The notes beneath the pieces are model-generated. The model worked only from the letters and a program-made list of their open reading frames with translations. It searched no databases and was not told where the DNA came from. A program made the translations under genes and the position numbers. Positions 33,278 to 42,885 of a stretch of 64,000 nucleotides of DNA are shown here, piece after piece. Source of the stretch: an uncultured Bacilli bacterium (GTDB lineage Bacteria; Bacillota_I; Bacilli_A; RF39; UBA660); the NCBI GenBank assembly GCA_910580185.1, contig CAJTWC010000002.1:1-64000 (forward strand), given 5' to 3'. Each line of letters opens with the position of its first letter. The stretch's first letter is position 1.

Positions 33278-35170
33278 TTAATTATTATTAATCTTTTTAA
33301 TCATTTCTACGTTATATGTATTATATTCTTCTGGCATACCATTCCATTTTCCACGGCATGATATCGTATTTTTTACAATTCTACCATTTTCTAATTCCTG
33401 TTCTGCAACCCAAGTTGATGTTCCGTCAAAATTCACATAAAATTTTCCATCTGGGGTTTGACTAATAATTCCCTCTCCATCTGATAAAACCCTTCTCTCA
33501 TGCACAACGCCAAACTTTTCCTCCTTATATATAGTATGAGCAGAATTTTCTAACAAAATAAAATTTTCTCTTATCGTTGGTTCTACATTTTGTTTAGTAG
33601 TTTGCATCATCAACTCTTTCATCTCTTTTTCAGTTTTATTAACTAATTCAGAATAGATTTTAACACAATAAATATCTTCTGGATTTTTTGATACTTTATT
33701 ATTTATAAAATTATTTAATCTATACCAACGTAATTCAGGTGGGCATATAAACCCAATTTCATTTCTTAAATCATCCGCTAAGTTTTCATAACCAGCTTCA
33801 ATAAGTAATTTTTCTATATTATCTGCGACTTGATATACATCTCTTTCCTTTACCTCTTCTTTATTATCAACAGAAGATGAGTATTTATCAGTCTCTTGCA
33901 TTTGAATGTTACCACTATCGCCATCTTCATAAATATAATTATCACCTGGCGCTACATCATAATCTTCTATTCTAGTAGTAGTACTTTCTACAGTATGAGT
34001 AGTTACTCTAGACTCTTTTCCTCCTGATTTCCTAGTTGTAGTAGTTTCTTCCCCAAAATCTGATCCAAAGATTTCATCTGTTTTGCTAGACTTCGTAGGT
34101 ACTTTATGACTCATTTCATGCCCTACTACAACACTTTGGTTAAACAAATTATTAACCATTTCTGCCTGAAAATTAGGTATTAATTTATCATTTATCTGTT
34201 TTTCTATTCCTTTTAATAATAATTCATCTTGATCAGCATCTTTTCTATATTCCGATTCTGGAATAGCTTTAGTATACATAGGCTTATTATAATTCTTTAA
34301 ATATGATAGCATAAGAACCTTTAAATCATCTGGAACACTTCGCTCATTTTCTATATCAAACTTAATTTTTTCGTAGTCGGTGTCATATAATATTTTATCA
34401 CTTTCTAGTTTTTTAATAATTTCCACATATTTATAAACTACCGAAGTAGTAATATTTTTTTCTGAATAATGGTATAGAATCAAACTTATTAATTTTGATA
34501 ATTTGTCATTAGGTTTCATGCTTTTTAACGTAGAAATCAACATATTATTAATAATTGATACGTTTTCTACATATTCTGTAGCTTTAGTTCTAGAAAGATC
34601 TAATATTTTCCCAATATTATCCTGGTTTATAATATTTTTGCCAGAACTATTATTTTTAAAGTCCAATACTTCACCTAACGTATATTTTGGAAGGACTAAA
34701 TCAAGACCTTGCAAAGAATGATAACTATCAGATAATGCATTGTTTGTTTCCATTCCATTTTGAAAATTATCTAAGGATATAGGTTCTATTTCGCTAATTT
34801 GATTTTTATCTTTATTAGATTCAGCGGCTTTAAGAAAAGAGTTACCATCTTTCAAATAATCTAGTAGTTGTTGATCTTCTTTTGATAACATTTGAGAATA
34901 TGGTGTGGTTACATCTAATGGCGGTGCAATAAATCGCTGTAATGAGGTTAAATAACCACGCGGAATATTTTTTTCACAATTTCTAAGTAAAGATTTAGTA
35001 TAATTTTTCTCACCAAATTTAACTATACCACCATAAATTTCTTTCATATCATTCAATGAAATCATTTTGTCACTATTTTTATATTTTGAAATAATATGCA
35101 TAATGGTGTTACGTAAATCACGTCTAGATTCTATTTTAATATTTTCGCCTTTTATATTCTTATTTTTCAT
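33278..35170 (-). CDS. Large unrecognised protein with Thr-rich segment and YDV-x-PG motif
   Basis: A 630-residue, mostly helical protein without a signal peptide or membrane helix. A Thr-rich stretch (about 375-405, EETTTTR and VESTTTRIED) leads into DYDVAPGDNYIYEDGD. LIPNFQAEM lies before it. Both motifs recur in the exported protein at 46232-47482 (IPNFQSEI and YDYDVKPGVEY), which suggests common ancestry or a shared binding partner. The C-terminal part has strands (GKFYVNFDGTSTWVAEQ) that look like a small beta domain. Function is unknown. It lies between secG and eno with separate spacing. Confidence 0.6.
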   Translation of the reverse strand: MKNKNIKGENIKIESRRDLRNTIMHIISKYKNSDKMISLNDMKEIYGGIVKFGEKNYTKSLLRNCEKNIPRGYLTSLQRFIAPPLDVTTPYSQMLSKEDQQLLDYLKDGNSFLKAAESNKDKNQISEIEPISLDNFQNGMETNNALSDSYHSLQGLDLVLPKYTLGEVLDFKNNSSGKNIINQDNIGKILDLSRTKATEYVENVSIINNMLISTLKSMKPNDKLSKLISLILYHYSEKNITTSVVYKYVEIIKKLESDKILYDTDYEKIKFDIENERSVPDDLKVLMLSYLKNYNKPMYTKAIPESEYRKDADQDELLLKGIEKQINDKLIPNFQAEMVNNLFNQSVVVGHEMSHKVPTKSSKTDEIFGSDFGEETTTTRKSGGKESRVTTHTVESTTTRIEDYDVAPGDNYIYEDGDSGNIQMQETDKYSSSVDNKEEVKERDVYQVADNIEKLLIEAGYENLADDLRNEIGFICPPELRWYRLNNFINNKVSKNPEDIYCVKIYSELVNKTEKEMKELMMQTTKQNVEPTIRENFILLENSAHTIYKEEKFGVVHERRVLSDGEGIISQTPDGKFYVNFDGTSTWVAEQELENGRIVKNTISCRGKWNGMPEEYNTYNVEMIKKINNN

Positions 35171-35243
35171 ATAATAATCACCAATTTAATTTTACCATAA
35201 TTATATATTTTTTTCATTTTTTTTAATATTTTATGTAAACAAA

Positions 35244-35265
35244 AAGAACTAATCTTCTAGTTCTT
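35244..35265 (-). terminator. Terminator overlapping the enolase 3' end
   Basis: AAGAACTA / TAGTTCTT form an 8-bp stem that includes the eno stop (35249), followed by a T-rich run on the minus strand. Confidence 0.75.
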
Positions 35266-36478
35266 CTTCTATTCTTATTAATTGATTATACTTACATACT
35301 CTATCAGTTCTAGACATAGAACCAGTTTTAATTTGTCCTAAATCAAGACCTACTGCTAAATCGGCAATAGTAGTATCTTCTGTTTCACCACTTCTATGTG
35401 AAATAATTGTTTTATAACCATGACTTCTTGCAAGTTCTATGGTTTCTAAAGTTTCAGTAATAGAACCGATTTGATTAACTTTAAGTAAAATTGCATTACC
35501 AGCTTTTAAATCAATACCCTTTTGTAAGCATTCTTTATTAGTAACAAATAAATCATCACCAACTAATTGTACTTTATCTCCTATTTCTTTAGTTATCTTA
35601 GTAAATCCTTCCCAATCATTTTCATCTACTGGGTCTTCAATAGAAATAATTGGATACTTATCTACTAATTCTTTGTAAAATTCAATTAATTCATCCGTAG
35701 TAAGACTTCTTCCTTCACCTACTAGATTATACTTACCATCTTTATAAAACTCTGATGCCGCTACGTCTATTCCTAATTTAACATCAATGCCTGGTTCGTA
35801 CCCAGCTTTTTTAATTGCTTCCATTATAAGTTCAAAACCTTCGGTATTTGAGTCTAAATCTGGAGCAAAACCACCTTCATCACCTACACCAGTAGATAAT
35901 CCTCTTTCGTTTAGTACGCTTTTTAATGCATGGAATACTTCTGCACCAACTCTAACTCTTTCTTTTATTGTATCCCTTTGTGGAATTATCATGAATTCTT
36001 GAAAATCAAGCTTATTATCAGCATGCGCACCGCCATTTATAATATTCATCATAGGTTTTGGTAGCGTTTTGCCTTCTCCTATATATCTGTAAAGTGGCAT
36101 ATTTTTCGCTTTTGCTGCAGCTTTTAATACAGCCATTGAAACACCAAGAATAGCATTTGCACCTAAATTACTCTTGGTTTTAGTACCATCTAGTTCAAGC
36201 ATAGCTGTATCTACTGCCCTTTGATCAAACACATCCATACCTACTACAACTGGTTTAATCTTTTCATTAACATTGTTAACAGCATTTAAAACACCTTTAC
36301 CACCAAATCTAGATTTGTCACCATCTCTCATTTCTAGTGCTTCTCTTTCACCGGTTGAAGCTCCTGATGGAACAGCTGCTCTTGCCATTATTCCATTTTC
36401 TAAGACAACATCTACTTCTACAGTAGGATTACCTCTAGAATCTAAAATTTCTCTTGCTTTTACATCAGTAATTTTCAT
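35249..36478 (-). CDS. eno: Enolase
   Basis: A 409-residue glycolytic enzyme converting 2-phosphoglycerate to phosphoenolpyruvate. DSRGNPTVEVDV at the N-terminus, SGASTGEREALEMRD, GDEGGFAP, SIEDPVDENDWEG, GDDLFVTN, LLKVNQIG and SHRSGETEDT supply the metal and catalytic residues. It is some 20 residues shorter than B. subtilis enolase, mainly at the C-terminus. GGAGGATG lies before the start, and TGTTATAAT (36511-36506) is a likely extended -10. Confidence 0.98.
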   Translation of the reverse strand: MKITDVKAREILDSRGNPTVEVDVVLENGIMARAAVPSGASTGEREALEMRDGDKSRFGGKGVLNAVNNVNEKIKPVVVGMDVFDQRAVDTAMLELDGTKTKSNLGANAILGVSMAVLKAAAKAKNMPLYRYIGEGKTLPKPMMNIINGGAHADNKLDFQEFMIIPQRDTIKERVRVGAEVFHALKSVLNERGLSTGVGDEGGFAPDLDSNTEGFELIMEAIKKAGYEPGIDVKLGIDVAASEFYKDGKYNLVGEGRSLTTDELIEFYKELVDKYPIISIEDPVDENDWEGFTKITKEIGDKVQLVGDDLFVTNKECLQKGIDLKAGNAILLKVNQIGSITETLETIELARSHGYKTIISHRSGETEDTTIADLAVGLDLGQIKTGSMSRTDRVCKYNQLIRIEEELED

Positions 36479-36505
36479 TTTTCATCCTCCATTCATTATA
36501 TAATC

Positions 36506-36511
36506 ATTATA
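36506..36511 (-). promoter_or_regulatory. Extended -10 (TGTTATAAT) for eno
   Basis: Minus-strand TGTTATAAT lies about 28 bases upstream of ATG 36478. The -35 region is weak. Confidence 0.55.
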
Positions 36512-36555
36512 ACATTTTATTCGTTTAAAATAAAGATATTATAGTAATGTGTAAA

Positions 36556-36585
36556 TTGACTTTATATATAATTTTACGGTATAAT
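36556..36585 (+). promoter_or_regulatory. Promoter of the FemX-like gene
   Basis: TTGACT (36556-36561) and TATAAT (36580-36585) are separated by 18 bases and lie 33 bases before the chosen start. Confidence 0.75.
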
Positions 36586-36618
36586 ATAGTACTAGAATAT
36601 AAAAGGGGAGGGGATATA

Positions 36619-37866
36619 ATGCAAATAATTTTACTTGATGAAGCTAGATTTGATGCTTTTGCAATAAATCACCCTCGACATAACTATTATCAAACAAGTA
36701 ATTATGGAAGACTTATGACTAAAAATGGACATAATGCTTATTATTTAGGTCTAGTAGATGATATAGGAGAAATTAAAGCTGCTACGTTAATGATTGTTAA
36801 AAATAGGAAAAATGATAGAAAAAAAATGGGATACTGTCCCCGTGGTTTTTTAATTGATTGGGAAAATGAAGAACTTGTTAAACTTTTCACAGAAGGTTTA
36901 AAAGACTTTCTTTCAAAAAGAAACTTTACATATTTAAAACTAGACCCAATGATTATATATAAAGAACATAACCTTGATGGAAGCGAAAAAAACACAGAAA
37001 ACCCAAATGCTAACTTCACTAAAAAACTTCAAGCACTAGGATATATCCATATGGGCTATAATAATGGTATGGAAGCATCTAAACCAAGATGGAATGGTCT
37101 AACATTTATGAATACTGATATAACAAGTCTATATAATTCTATTTCTAAAGAAGCTAGAGAAAAAATAGTAGAAGCTGTAAAAATGGGAAATAAGGTATAC
37201 AAAGGTGAACAAAATGATATTACACTATTATACAATTTAATTAATAATGGTGTACCACCAATAGATTATTATTATAATTATTATCAATTTTATGGTCCAA
37301 CAAGCTTTGAAGTATACTTTAACAAATTAGAACCAATAGAATATGTTAACGCAAGTAAAAGAGCATATGAAGAGGAAGAAGAAGTAAATAACAATTTAAA
37401 TATGCAAATGCAAGATTTTAATAGACCTAATAAGGAAATGATAATAAATGAAAAATTAAAATCAGATGAAAGACTAGCTAAATATAAGAAGAACATGTTA
37501 GAAGCTAGTAAGTTATTCCAAGCATATCCAAATGGATTAGAAACGGCTGGTGTTGCGGTTATAAAATATGGTAAAACAATTACTTTTTTAGCTAGTGGTG
37601 TTAATGAACAATTTAAAGATCAAAATCCTGAGTATTTACTTAAATGGCAACTAATGCAAGAATTTGCAAAACAGGGTTATACAATAGTTAATTTAGGAGG
37701 ATTAACCAGCGACTTAAAAAAAGACTATAATAGTATCGTAAAAACAGAACTTGCTAACAAAATAGTTGAATACGTTGGAGAATTTGACCTAGTAATAAAT
37801 AAAAAGGCTTATTACACTGGAACAAAATTAAATCCAATACTTAACTGGCTTAATACGCCAATTTAG
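36619..37866 (+). CDS. FemX/FemAB-type peptidoglycan bridge aminoacyltransferase
   Basis: A 415-residue protein. FemAB family features: HNYYQTSNYGRLM and MGYCPRGFLIDWEN near the N-terminus, then TYLKLDPMI, GLTFMNTDITSLY and KEAREKIVEAVKMG. The second GNAT-like half ends in YTIVNLGGLTSD and a Lys-rich tail. A coiled region (about 275-315) matches the tRNA-binding helical arm. These enzymes add an amino acid from aminoacyl-tRNA to lipid II. The start ATG 36619 follows a very strong GGGGAGGGG; the longer frame would begin upstream of the promoter -10. Confidence 0.9.
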   Translation: MQIILLDEARFDAFAINHPRHNYYQTSNYGRLMTKNGHNAYYLGLVDDIGEIKAATLMIVKNRKNDRKKMGYCPRGFLIDWENEELVKLFTEGLKDFLSKRNFTYLKLDPMIIYKEHNLDGSEKNTENPNANFTKKLQALGYIHMGYNNGMEASKPRWNGLTFMNTDITSLYNSISKEAREKIVEAVKMGNKVYKGEQNDITLLYNLINNGVPPIDYYYNYYQFYGPTSFEVYFNKLEPIEYVNASKRAYEEEEEVNNNLNMQMQDFNRPNKEMIINEKLKSDERLAKYKKNMLEASKLFQAYPNGLETAGVAVIKYGKTITFLASGVNEQFKDQNPEYLLKWQLMQEFAKQGYTIVNLGGLTSDLKKDYNSIVKTELANKIVEYVGEFDLVINKKAYYTGTKLNPILNWLNTPI

Positions 37867-37883
37867 AATAGATGAAAACAATA

Positions 37884-37911
37884 AAATACACTTCTTTATG
37901 GAAGTGTATTT
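37884..37911 (+). terminator. Terminator after the FemX-like gene
   Basis: AAATACACTTC / GAAGTGTATTT form an 11-bp stem followed by TTTAAT. The 200 bases after it (37912-38112) hold no ORF or structure that I can support. Confidence 0.85.
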
Positions 37912-38114
37912 TTAATAAATATAAATTGTATTACTTCGTATGACTTATATAATCTATTGACCTCATATATTTGATTTTAATTGCTATGATCTTCCTATAA
38001 GAGTATCAATAGCTCAAGATGAAAATAATTCAATTTTTCTTTAAAATAATAATTTAAGTTACAATTTTATTTTACAAAACCACGATTTTTAATTAATATT
38101 TACCAAAAATAAAG

Positions 38115-38142
38115 AAAAAAGACATTTTGTTGAATGTCTTTT
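38115..38142 (-). terminator. Terminator after tuf
   Basis: A stem with AAAGACATT / AATGTCTTT ends in a T-rich run on the minus strand, 13 bases past the tuf stop. Confidence 0.85.
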
Positions 38143-38154
38143 AATTAACTACAA

Positions 38155-39339
38155 TTAAGCATCAATTTTAGTAACTGTACCAGCACCAACAGTACGTCCA
38201 CCTTCACGGATAGAGAACTTAGTACCGTTTTCAATTGCAATTGGAGCAATTAACTCAACTGACATACTTACGTTGTCTCCTGGCATAACCATTTCAGTTC
38301 CTTCTGGTAATGTAACAACACCTGTTACGTCAGTAGTTCTGAAATAGAATTGTGGTCTGTAGTTTGAGAAGAATGGAGTATGACGTCCGCCTTCTTCTTT
38401 GCTTAATACGTAAACTTGAGCTTCAAATTTAGTATGTGGAGTAACTGAACCTGGTTTAGCAAGTACTTGACCACGTTGTACATCATCACGTGAAATACCA
38501 CGTAATAATACACCGGCGTTATCTCCTGCTTCAGCATAGTCTAGTTGTTTACGGAACATTTCAATACCAGTAACAACTGTTTTTTGAGTATCTTTTAAAC
38601 CAACGATTTCAACTTCGTCATTTAATTTTAATTGTCCACGTTCAACACGTCCAGTAACAACTGTACCACGACCTGTGATTGTGAATACATCTTCGATAGA
38701 CATTAAGAATGGTTTTGTGTTGTCTCTTTCTGGAGTTGGGATCCATGCGTCAACAGCATCCATTAATTCGTCGATCTTAGCTTGATATTCTGCATCTCCT
38801 TCAAGAGCTTTTAAAGCAGAACCACGGATAACTGGAGTATTATCTCCATCGTATTCGTATTTACTTAATAATTCACGAACGTCCATTTCTACTAAGTCTA
38901 ACATTTCAGCATCGTCTACCATGTCACATTTGTTCATGAATACAACGATTCTAGGTACACCAACTTGACGAGCAAGTAAGATGTGTTCTTTTGTTTGAGC
39001 CATAGGACCATCAGTTGCAGCTAGAACTAGGATTGCTCCGTCCATTTGTGCAGCACCAGTGATCATGTTTTTAACATAGTCAGCGTGTCCTGGGCAGTCA
39101 ACGTGAGCATAGTGACGGTTGTCAGTTTCATACTCAACGTGAGCAGTATTAATTGTTATACCACGTTCTCTTTCTTCAGGAGCTTTATCGATATCTGCAT
39201 AGTCTTCGAATTTAGCTTGTCCCTTTTCAGCTAATCTTTTAGTGATTGCAGCTGTTAAAGTAGTTTTACCATGGTCAACGTGTCCAATAGTACCAATGTT
39301 AACATGTGGTTTTGAACGATCAAATTTTTCTTTTGCCAT
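38155..39339 (-). CDS. tuf: Elongation factor Tu
   Basis: A 394-residue GTPase carrying aminoacyl-tRNA to the ribosome. GHVDHGKT (19-26), DCPGHADYVKNM and NKCD are the G motifs; domains 2 and 3 follow (RGTVVTGRVERG, then PQFYFRTTDVTG). GGAGG lies before the start. GC-richer codons than neighbours fit high expression. It is the last gene of the str operon. Confidence 0.99.
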   Translation of the reverse strand: MAKEKFDRSKPHVNIGTIGHVDHGKTTLTAAITKRLAEKGQAKFEDYADIDKAPEERERGITINTAHVEYETDNRHYAHVDCPGHADYVKNMITGAAQMDGAILVLAATDGPMAQTKEHILLARQVGVPRIVVFMNKCDMVDDAEMLDLVEMDVRELLSKYEYDGDNTPVIRGSALKALEGDAEYQAKIDELMDAVDAWIPTPERDNTKPFLMSIEDVFTITGRGTVVTGRVERGQLKLNDEVEIVGLKDTQKTVVTGIEMFRKQLDYAEAGDNAGVLLRGISRDDVQRGQVLAKPGSVTPHTKFEAQVYVLSKEEGGRHTPFFSNYRPQFYFRTTDVTGVVTLPEGTEMVMPGDNVSMSVELIAPIAIENGTKFSIREGGRTVGAGTVTKIDA

Positions 39340-39385
39340 ATTAATTTTTCCTCCCTAAATAAATTACATATATATTTTATCTAAT

Positions 39386-39416
39386 CTAAAGGAAAATAGC
39401 AAGTATTTTCCTTTAG
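39386..39416 (-). other. Perfect 13-bp hairpin between fusA and tuf
   Basis: CTAAAGGAAAATA and its exact complement flank a 5-base loop, directly after the fusA stop. No T run follows (ATTAGATAAAA comes next), so this is not a classic terminator. It may stabilise or process the message between fusA and the more abundant tuf part. Confidence 0.8.
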
Positions 39417-39425
39417 GATTATTTA

Positions 39426-41498
39426 TTATTGTGCACCATTTTTCTTAATGATGTCTTCAGCAATACTCTTTGGTACTTCTTCATAATGATCGAATAACAT
39501 CATGAATGTTCCACGGCCTTGAGTATTAGATCTTAAGCTTGTTGCGTAACCAAACATTTCTGATAATGGTACGTAAGCATTAATCTTAAGTGAGTTACCT
39601 TGTGCTTCTTGTCCCATTGGACGTCCACGACGAGATGTAACATCACCCATTACGTTACCTAAGTATTCTTCTGGAACAACGATATCAACTTTCATGATTG
39701 GTTCTAGAAGTACTGGAGCGCAATGTTTTTTAGCTTCTTTAAGTGCTAGTGATGCAGCAACCTTAAATGCCATTTCGTTAGAGTCAACATCATGGTATGA
39801 ACCATCAAATAATGTTGCTTTAACGTCAATCATAGGATATCCAGCTAAAACACCAGTTTTTAAAGCTTCTTGTAATCCCTTGTCTACTACTGGAATGTAT
39901 TCACGAGGAACTACACCACCAACGATAGCATCAACGAATTCATATCCTTCATCTTTGTTAGGTTCAAATTTAACCCATACGTGACCATATTGACCGCGAC
40001 CACCTGATTGTTTAATATATTTACCTTCACAGTCTCCAGTCTTAGTTAAAGTTTCACGGTAAGCAACTTGTGGTTGTCCGATATTAGCTTCAACACCAAA
40101 TTCACGTTTCATTCTATCTACTAATACGTCTAAGTGAAGTTCACCCATACCAGAAATAACAGTTTGTCCTGATTCTTGATCAGTTTCTGCTCTAAATGTT
40201 GGATCTTCTTCTGCTAATTTTTGTAATGCAGTAGACATTTTTTCTTGGTCTCCCTTACTCTTTGGCTCAATAGCAATTGAGATAACTGGTTCAGGAATAA
40301 CCATTTTTTCTAATATTACAGGATGCTTTTCATCACATAAAGTATCACCTGTTGTAGTGTTCTTTAATCCAACTGCAGCAGCTATATCTCCAGCGTAAAC
40401 TTCAGATATTTCCGTACGGTTGTTAGCATGCATTTGAAGTATTCTACCAATTCTTTCCTTAACACCTTTGTTTGCGTTAAGTACGTATGAACCACTCTTT
40501 AGTGTACCCGAATATACACGGAAGAATGATAATCTACCTACGAATGGGTCAGTCATTATCTTAAATGCCAACGCTGCAAATGGTTCTGTGTCTGATGCAT
40601 GTTTTTCTATTTCATTATCATTTGCATCATGACCTTTAATTGCAGGTATATCAGTTGGGGCTGGTAAGTAATCGATAACTGCATCTAGCATTAATTTAAC
40701 ACCAATGTTACCTAATGCAGTACCACACATAACTGGGAACATCTTAACTTCAAGAACACCTTTTCTGATAGCTCTCTTAATTAATTCCTCACTTATTTCA
40801 GCACCTTCTAAGTATTTTTCCATTAATTCTTCATCGAATTCAGCTGCATCTTCAATCATAGCGATTCTCTTTTCTTCGGCTATGTCTTTTAAGTCAGCTG
40901 GGATTTCGATTTCGGTTGGATTTTCTTCTGGTTTACCATCATAGTGGTAAGCCTTCATAGTAACTAAGTCAATGATACCATCAAATTCTGATTCAGCACC
41001 AATTGGCCATTGGATTGCAGTTGCTTTAACACCTAATCTTGCTTTAATAGATTCAACACTAGCTGCAAAGTCAGCACCCATCTTATCCATCTTGTTTGAG
41101 AAAACAAGTCTTGGAACGTGCATTTCAGTTGCTTGACGCCAAACATTTTCAGTTTGTGGTTCAACACCATTTTGCGAGTCAAGTACTGTTACAGCACCAT
41201 CTAATACTCTAAGTGATCTAGTAACTTCAATAGTAAAGTCTACGTGACCTGGAGTATCAATAATATTAAGGCGATTACCCTTCCAGAATGCAGTAGTTGC
41301 AGCAGAAGTAATGGTAATACCACGTTCTTTTTCTTGTTCCATCCAGTCCATTTGTGATTCACCATCATGTGTTTCACCTATTTTGTGGATCTTGTGAGTA
41401 TGGAACAAAACACGCTCTGTACATGTAGTCTTACCAGCATCAACGTGAGCCATAATACCAATGTTACGAGTGTTTTCTAATGAATATTCACGAGCCAT
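39426..41498 (-). CDS. fusA: Elongation factor G
   Basis: A 690-residue GTPase driving ribosomal translocation. AHVDAGKTT (17-25), DTPGHVDFT and NKMDKMGAD are the G motifs, with ERGITITSAA as switch I; domain IV includes ESGGRGQYGHV-like sequence (SGGRGQYGHVWVKFEP). Normal length. It sits between rpsG and tuf. Confidence 0.99.
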   Translation of the reverse strand: MAREYSLENTRNIGIMAHVDAGKTTCTERVLFHTHKIHKIGETHDGESQMDWMEQEKERGITITSAATTAFWKGNRLNIIDTPGHVDFTIEVTRSLRVLDGAVTVLDSQNGVEPQTENVWRQATEMHVPRLVFSNKMDKMGADFAASVESIKARLGVKATAIQWPIGAESEFDGIIDLVTMKAYHYDGKPEENPTEIEIPADLKDIAEEKRIAMIEDAAEFDEELMEKYLEGAEISEELIKRAIRKGVLEVKMFPVMCGTALGNIGVKLMLDAVIDYLPAPTDIPAIKGHDANDNEIEKHASDTEPFAALAFKIMTDPFVGRLSFFRVYSGTLKSGSYVLNANKGVKERIGRILQMHANNRTEISEVYAGDIAAAVGLKNTTTGDTLCDEKHPVILEKMVIPEPVISIAIEPKSKGDQEKMSTALQKLAEEDPTFRAETDQESGQTVISGMGELHLDVLVDRMKREFGVEANIGQPQVAYRETLTKTGDCEGKYIKQSGGRGQYGHVWVKFEPNKDEGYEFVDAIVGGVVPREYIPVVDKGLQEALKTGVLAGYPMIDVKATLFDGSYHDVDSNEMAFKVAASLALKEAKKHCAPVLLEPIMKVDIVVPEEYLGNVMGDVTSRRGRPMGQEAQGNSLKINAYVPLSEMFGYATSLRSNTQGRGTFMMLFDHYEEVPKSIAEDIIKKNGAQ

Positions 41499-41513
41499 AT
41501 AATCTTCCCTTTC

Positions 41514-41981
41514 CTACCAACGATAATGTGCAAATGCTTTATTAGCTTCTGCCATTCTGTGAGTATCATCTTTCTTTTTAACAGCTGCTCCAGTATTATT
41601 TGAAGCATCAATTAGTTCATTTGCTAATTTTTCAGCCATAGTTTTACCACCACGAGAACGTGTAGCATTAACGATCCAACGAAGTGCTAAAGCTTGTGCT
41701 CTATCTGGCTTAACTTCAACTGGAACTTGATAGTTAGCACCACCAACACGACGAGCTTTAACTTCTAATGCTGGAGTTACGTTTTCCATAGCTTTTTTAA
41801 ATACGTCATTTGCGTTTTCTCCAGTTCTTTCATGGATCATATCAAACGCATCATAAACGATAGTTTCTGCTTTACCACGTTTACCATCTAGCATAATTTG
41901 GTTAATTAATTTTGTAATTACTTTTGAATTATAGACTGGATCTGGTAATACGTCTCTTTTAACAGCACGTCTTTTACGCAT
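41514..41981 (-). CDS. rpsG: 30S ribosomal protein S7
   Basis: A 155-residue protein. MRKRRAVKRDVLPDPVYNS at the start and GGANYQVPVEV, then RGGKTMAEKLANELIDA, are S7 signatures. S7 nucleates the 30S head and often represses the str operon. It is 15 bases upstream of fusA. Confidence 0.98.
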   Translation of the reverse strand: MRKRRAVKRDVLPDPVYNSKVITKLINQIMLDGKRGKAETIVYDAFDMIHERTGENANDVFKKAMENVTPALEVKARRVGGANYQVPVEVKPDRAQALALRWIVNATRSRGGKTMAEKLANELIDASNNTGAAVKKKDDTHRMAEANKAFAHYRW

Positions 41982-42017
41982 ATTTTTCCTCCTTTTATAT
42001 TTTTACTTTATTATTTT

Positions 42018-42431
42018 TTATTTTTTAGGTTTTTTAGCACCGTACTTAGATCTTGCTTGCTTTCTATCAGCAACACCTTGAGTATCTAAAGTACCTCTTA
42101 TGATGTGATAACGCACACCGATAAGGTCTTTTACACGACCACCACGTATTAATACTACGCTGTGTTCTTGTAGGTTGTGTCCTTCACCTGGAATATAAGC
42201 TGTTACTTCGTAACCATTACTTAAACGTACACGAGCGTACTTACGTAATGCTGAGTTTGGTTTCTTTGGTGTCATAGTACCAACACGAGTACATACCCCA
42301 CGTTTTTGTGGAGAGTTAGCAGCAAAGTTTTTCTTCTTTAGAGTGTTAGTTCTAACAAGTAAAACTGGTGCTTTTGGCTTACGAACTTTCTTTTTTCTTC
42401 CGTGACGGAGAATTTGGTTTATTGTAGGCAT
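42018..42431 (-). CDS. rpsL: 30S ribosomal protein S12
   Basis: A 137-residue protein. TINQILRHGRKK at the start, TPKKPNSALRKYARV with the streptomycin-related Lys, and the GEGHNLQEHS block are S12 hallmarks. S12 monitors decoding. It is the first gene of the str operon, 36 bases before rpsG, behind a strong promoter and a leader hairpin. Confidence 0.98.
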   Translation of the reverse strand: MPTINQILRHGRKKKVRKPKAPVLLVRTNTLKKKNFAANSPQKRGVCTRVGTMTPKKPNSALRKYARVRLSNGYEVTAYIPGEGHNLQEHSVVLIRGGRVKDLIGVRYHIIRGTLDTQGVADRKQARSKYGAKKPKK

Positions 42432-42524
42432 AATTTCTACTCCTTTCTTAACACACTACCTGGTGTTTCATTTTAAATATATTTTTAAGCCTTACTTAGT
42501 AAGACTTAAATAATCAGCTTTTAT

Positions 42525-42554
42525 AATATAACACTAAAAATGTTATATTGTCAA
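42525..42554 (-). promoter_or_regulatory. str operon promoter
   Basis: Minus-strand TTGACA (42554-42549), an 18-base spacer and TATATT (42530-42525) form a strong promoter. The leader of about 90 bases contains the hairpin AAGTCTTAC / GTAAGGCTT (about 42488-42508), a possible control element. Confidence 0.75.
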
Positions 42555-42574
42555 TATATATTATGGATTAAATA

Positions 42575-42808
42575 CTACGCAGCAGCTTTATCTTCATTTG
42601 CACTAACGTTACTTTTTAAACCATATTTTTGGTTAAACTTCTCAGCTCTACCAGTCTTTGACTGCATTGTAGCTTGACCAGTGTAGAATGGATGACACTT
42701 TGAACATACTTCTACGTGAATTTTATCATTGATAGACTTTGTTTCAAAAGTTGCCCCACAAGTACATGTAACTGTTGAAGTTTTGTAAATACTTTCTTTC
42801 TTAGGCAT
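42575..42808 (-). CDS. rpmE: 50S ribosomal protein L31 (zinc-binding type)
   Basis: A 77-residue protein. Four Cys form a zinc site (C15, C17, C35, C38 in TCTCG and CSKCHPFYTG), so this is the zinc-containing form. The Ala-rich tail DKAAA is short. ATG 42808 follows AAAGGAG; an upstream TTG lies inside the ribosome site and is rejected. Confidence 0.96.
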   Translation of the reverse strand: MPKKESIYKTSTVTCTCGATFETKSINDKIHVEVCSKCHPFYTGQATMQSKTGRAEKFNQKYGLKSNVSANEDKAAA

Positions 42809-42826
42809 AATCAATTGCTCCTTTCG

Positions 42827-42851
42827 CCATGACCTATAATTTCGGTCATAG
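42827..42851 (-). promoter_or_regulatory. Hairpin in the rpmE leader, possible L31 autoregulatory element
   Basis: CTATGACC / GGTCATGG pair (one G-T) with a 9-base loop, ending 5 bases before the ribosome site. Position and lack of a T run suggest control of translation by L31; class membership is untested. Confidence 0.4.
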
Positions 42852-42885
42852 ATTTAAAATCCTTTATATTATAACAAGTGTTTGA

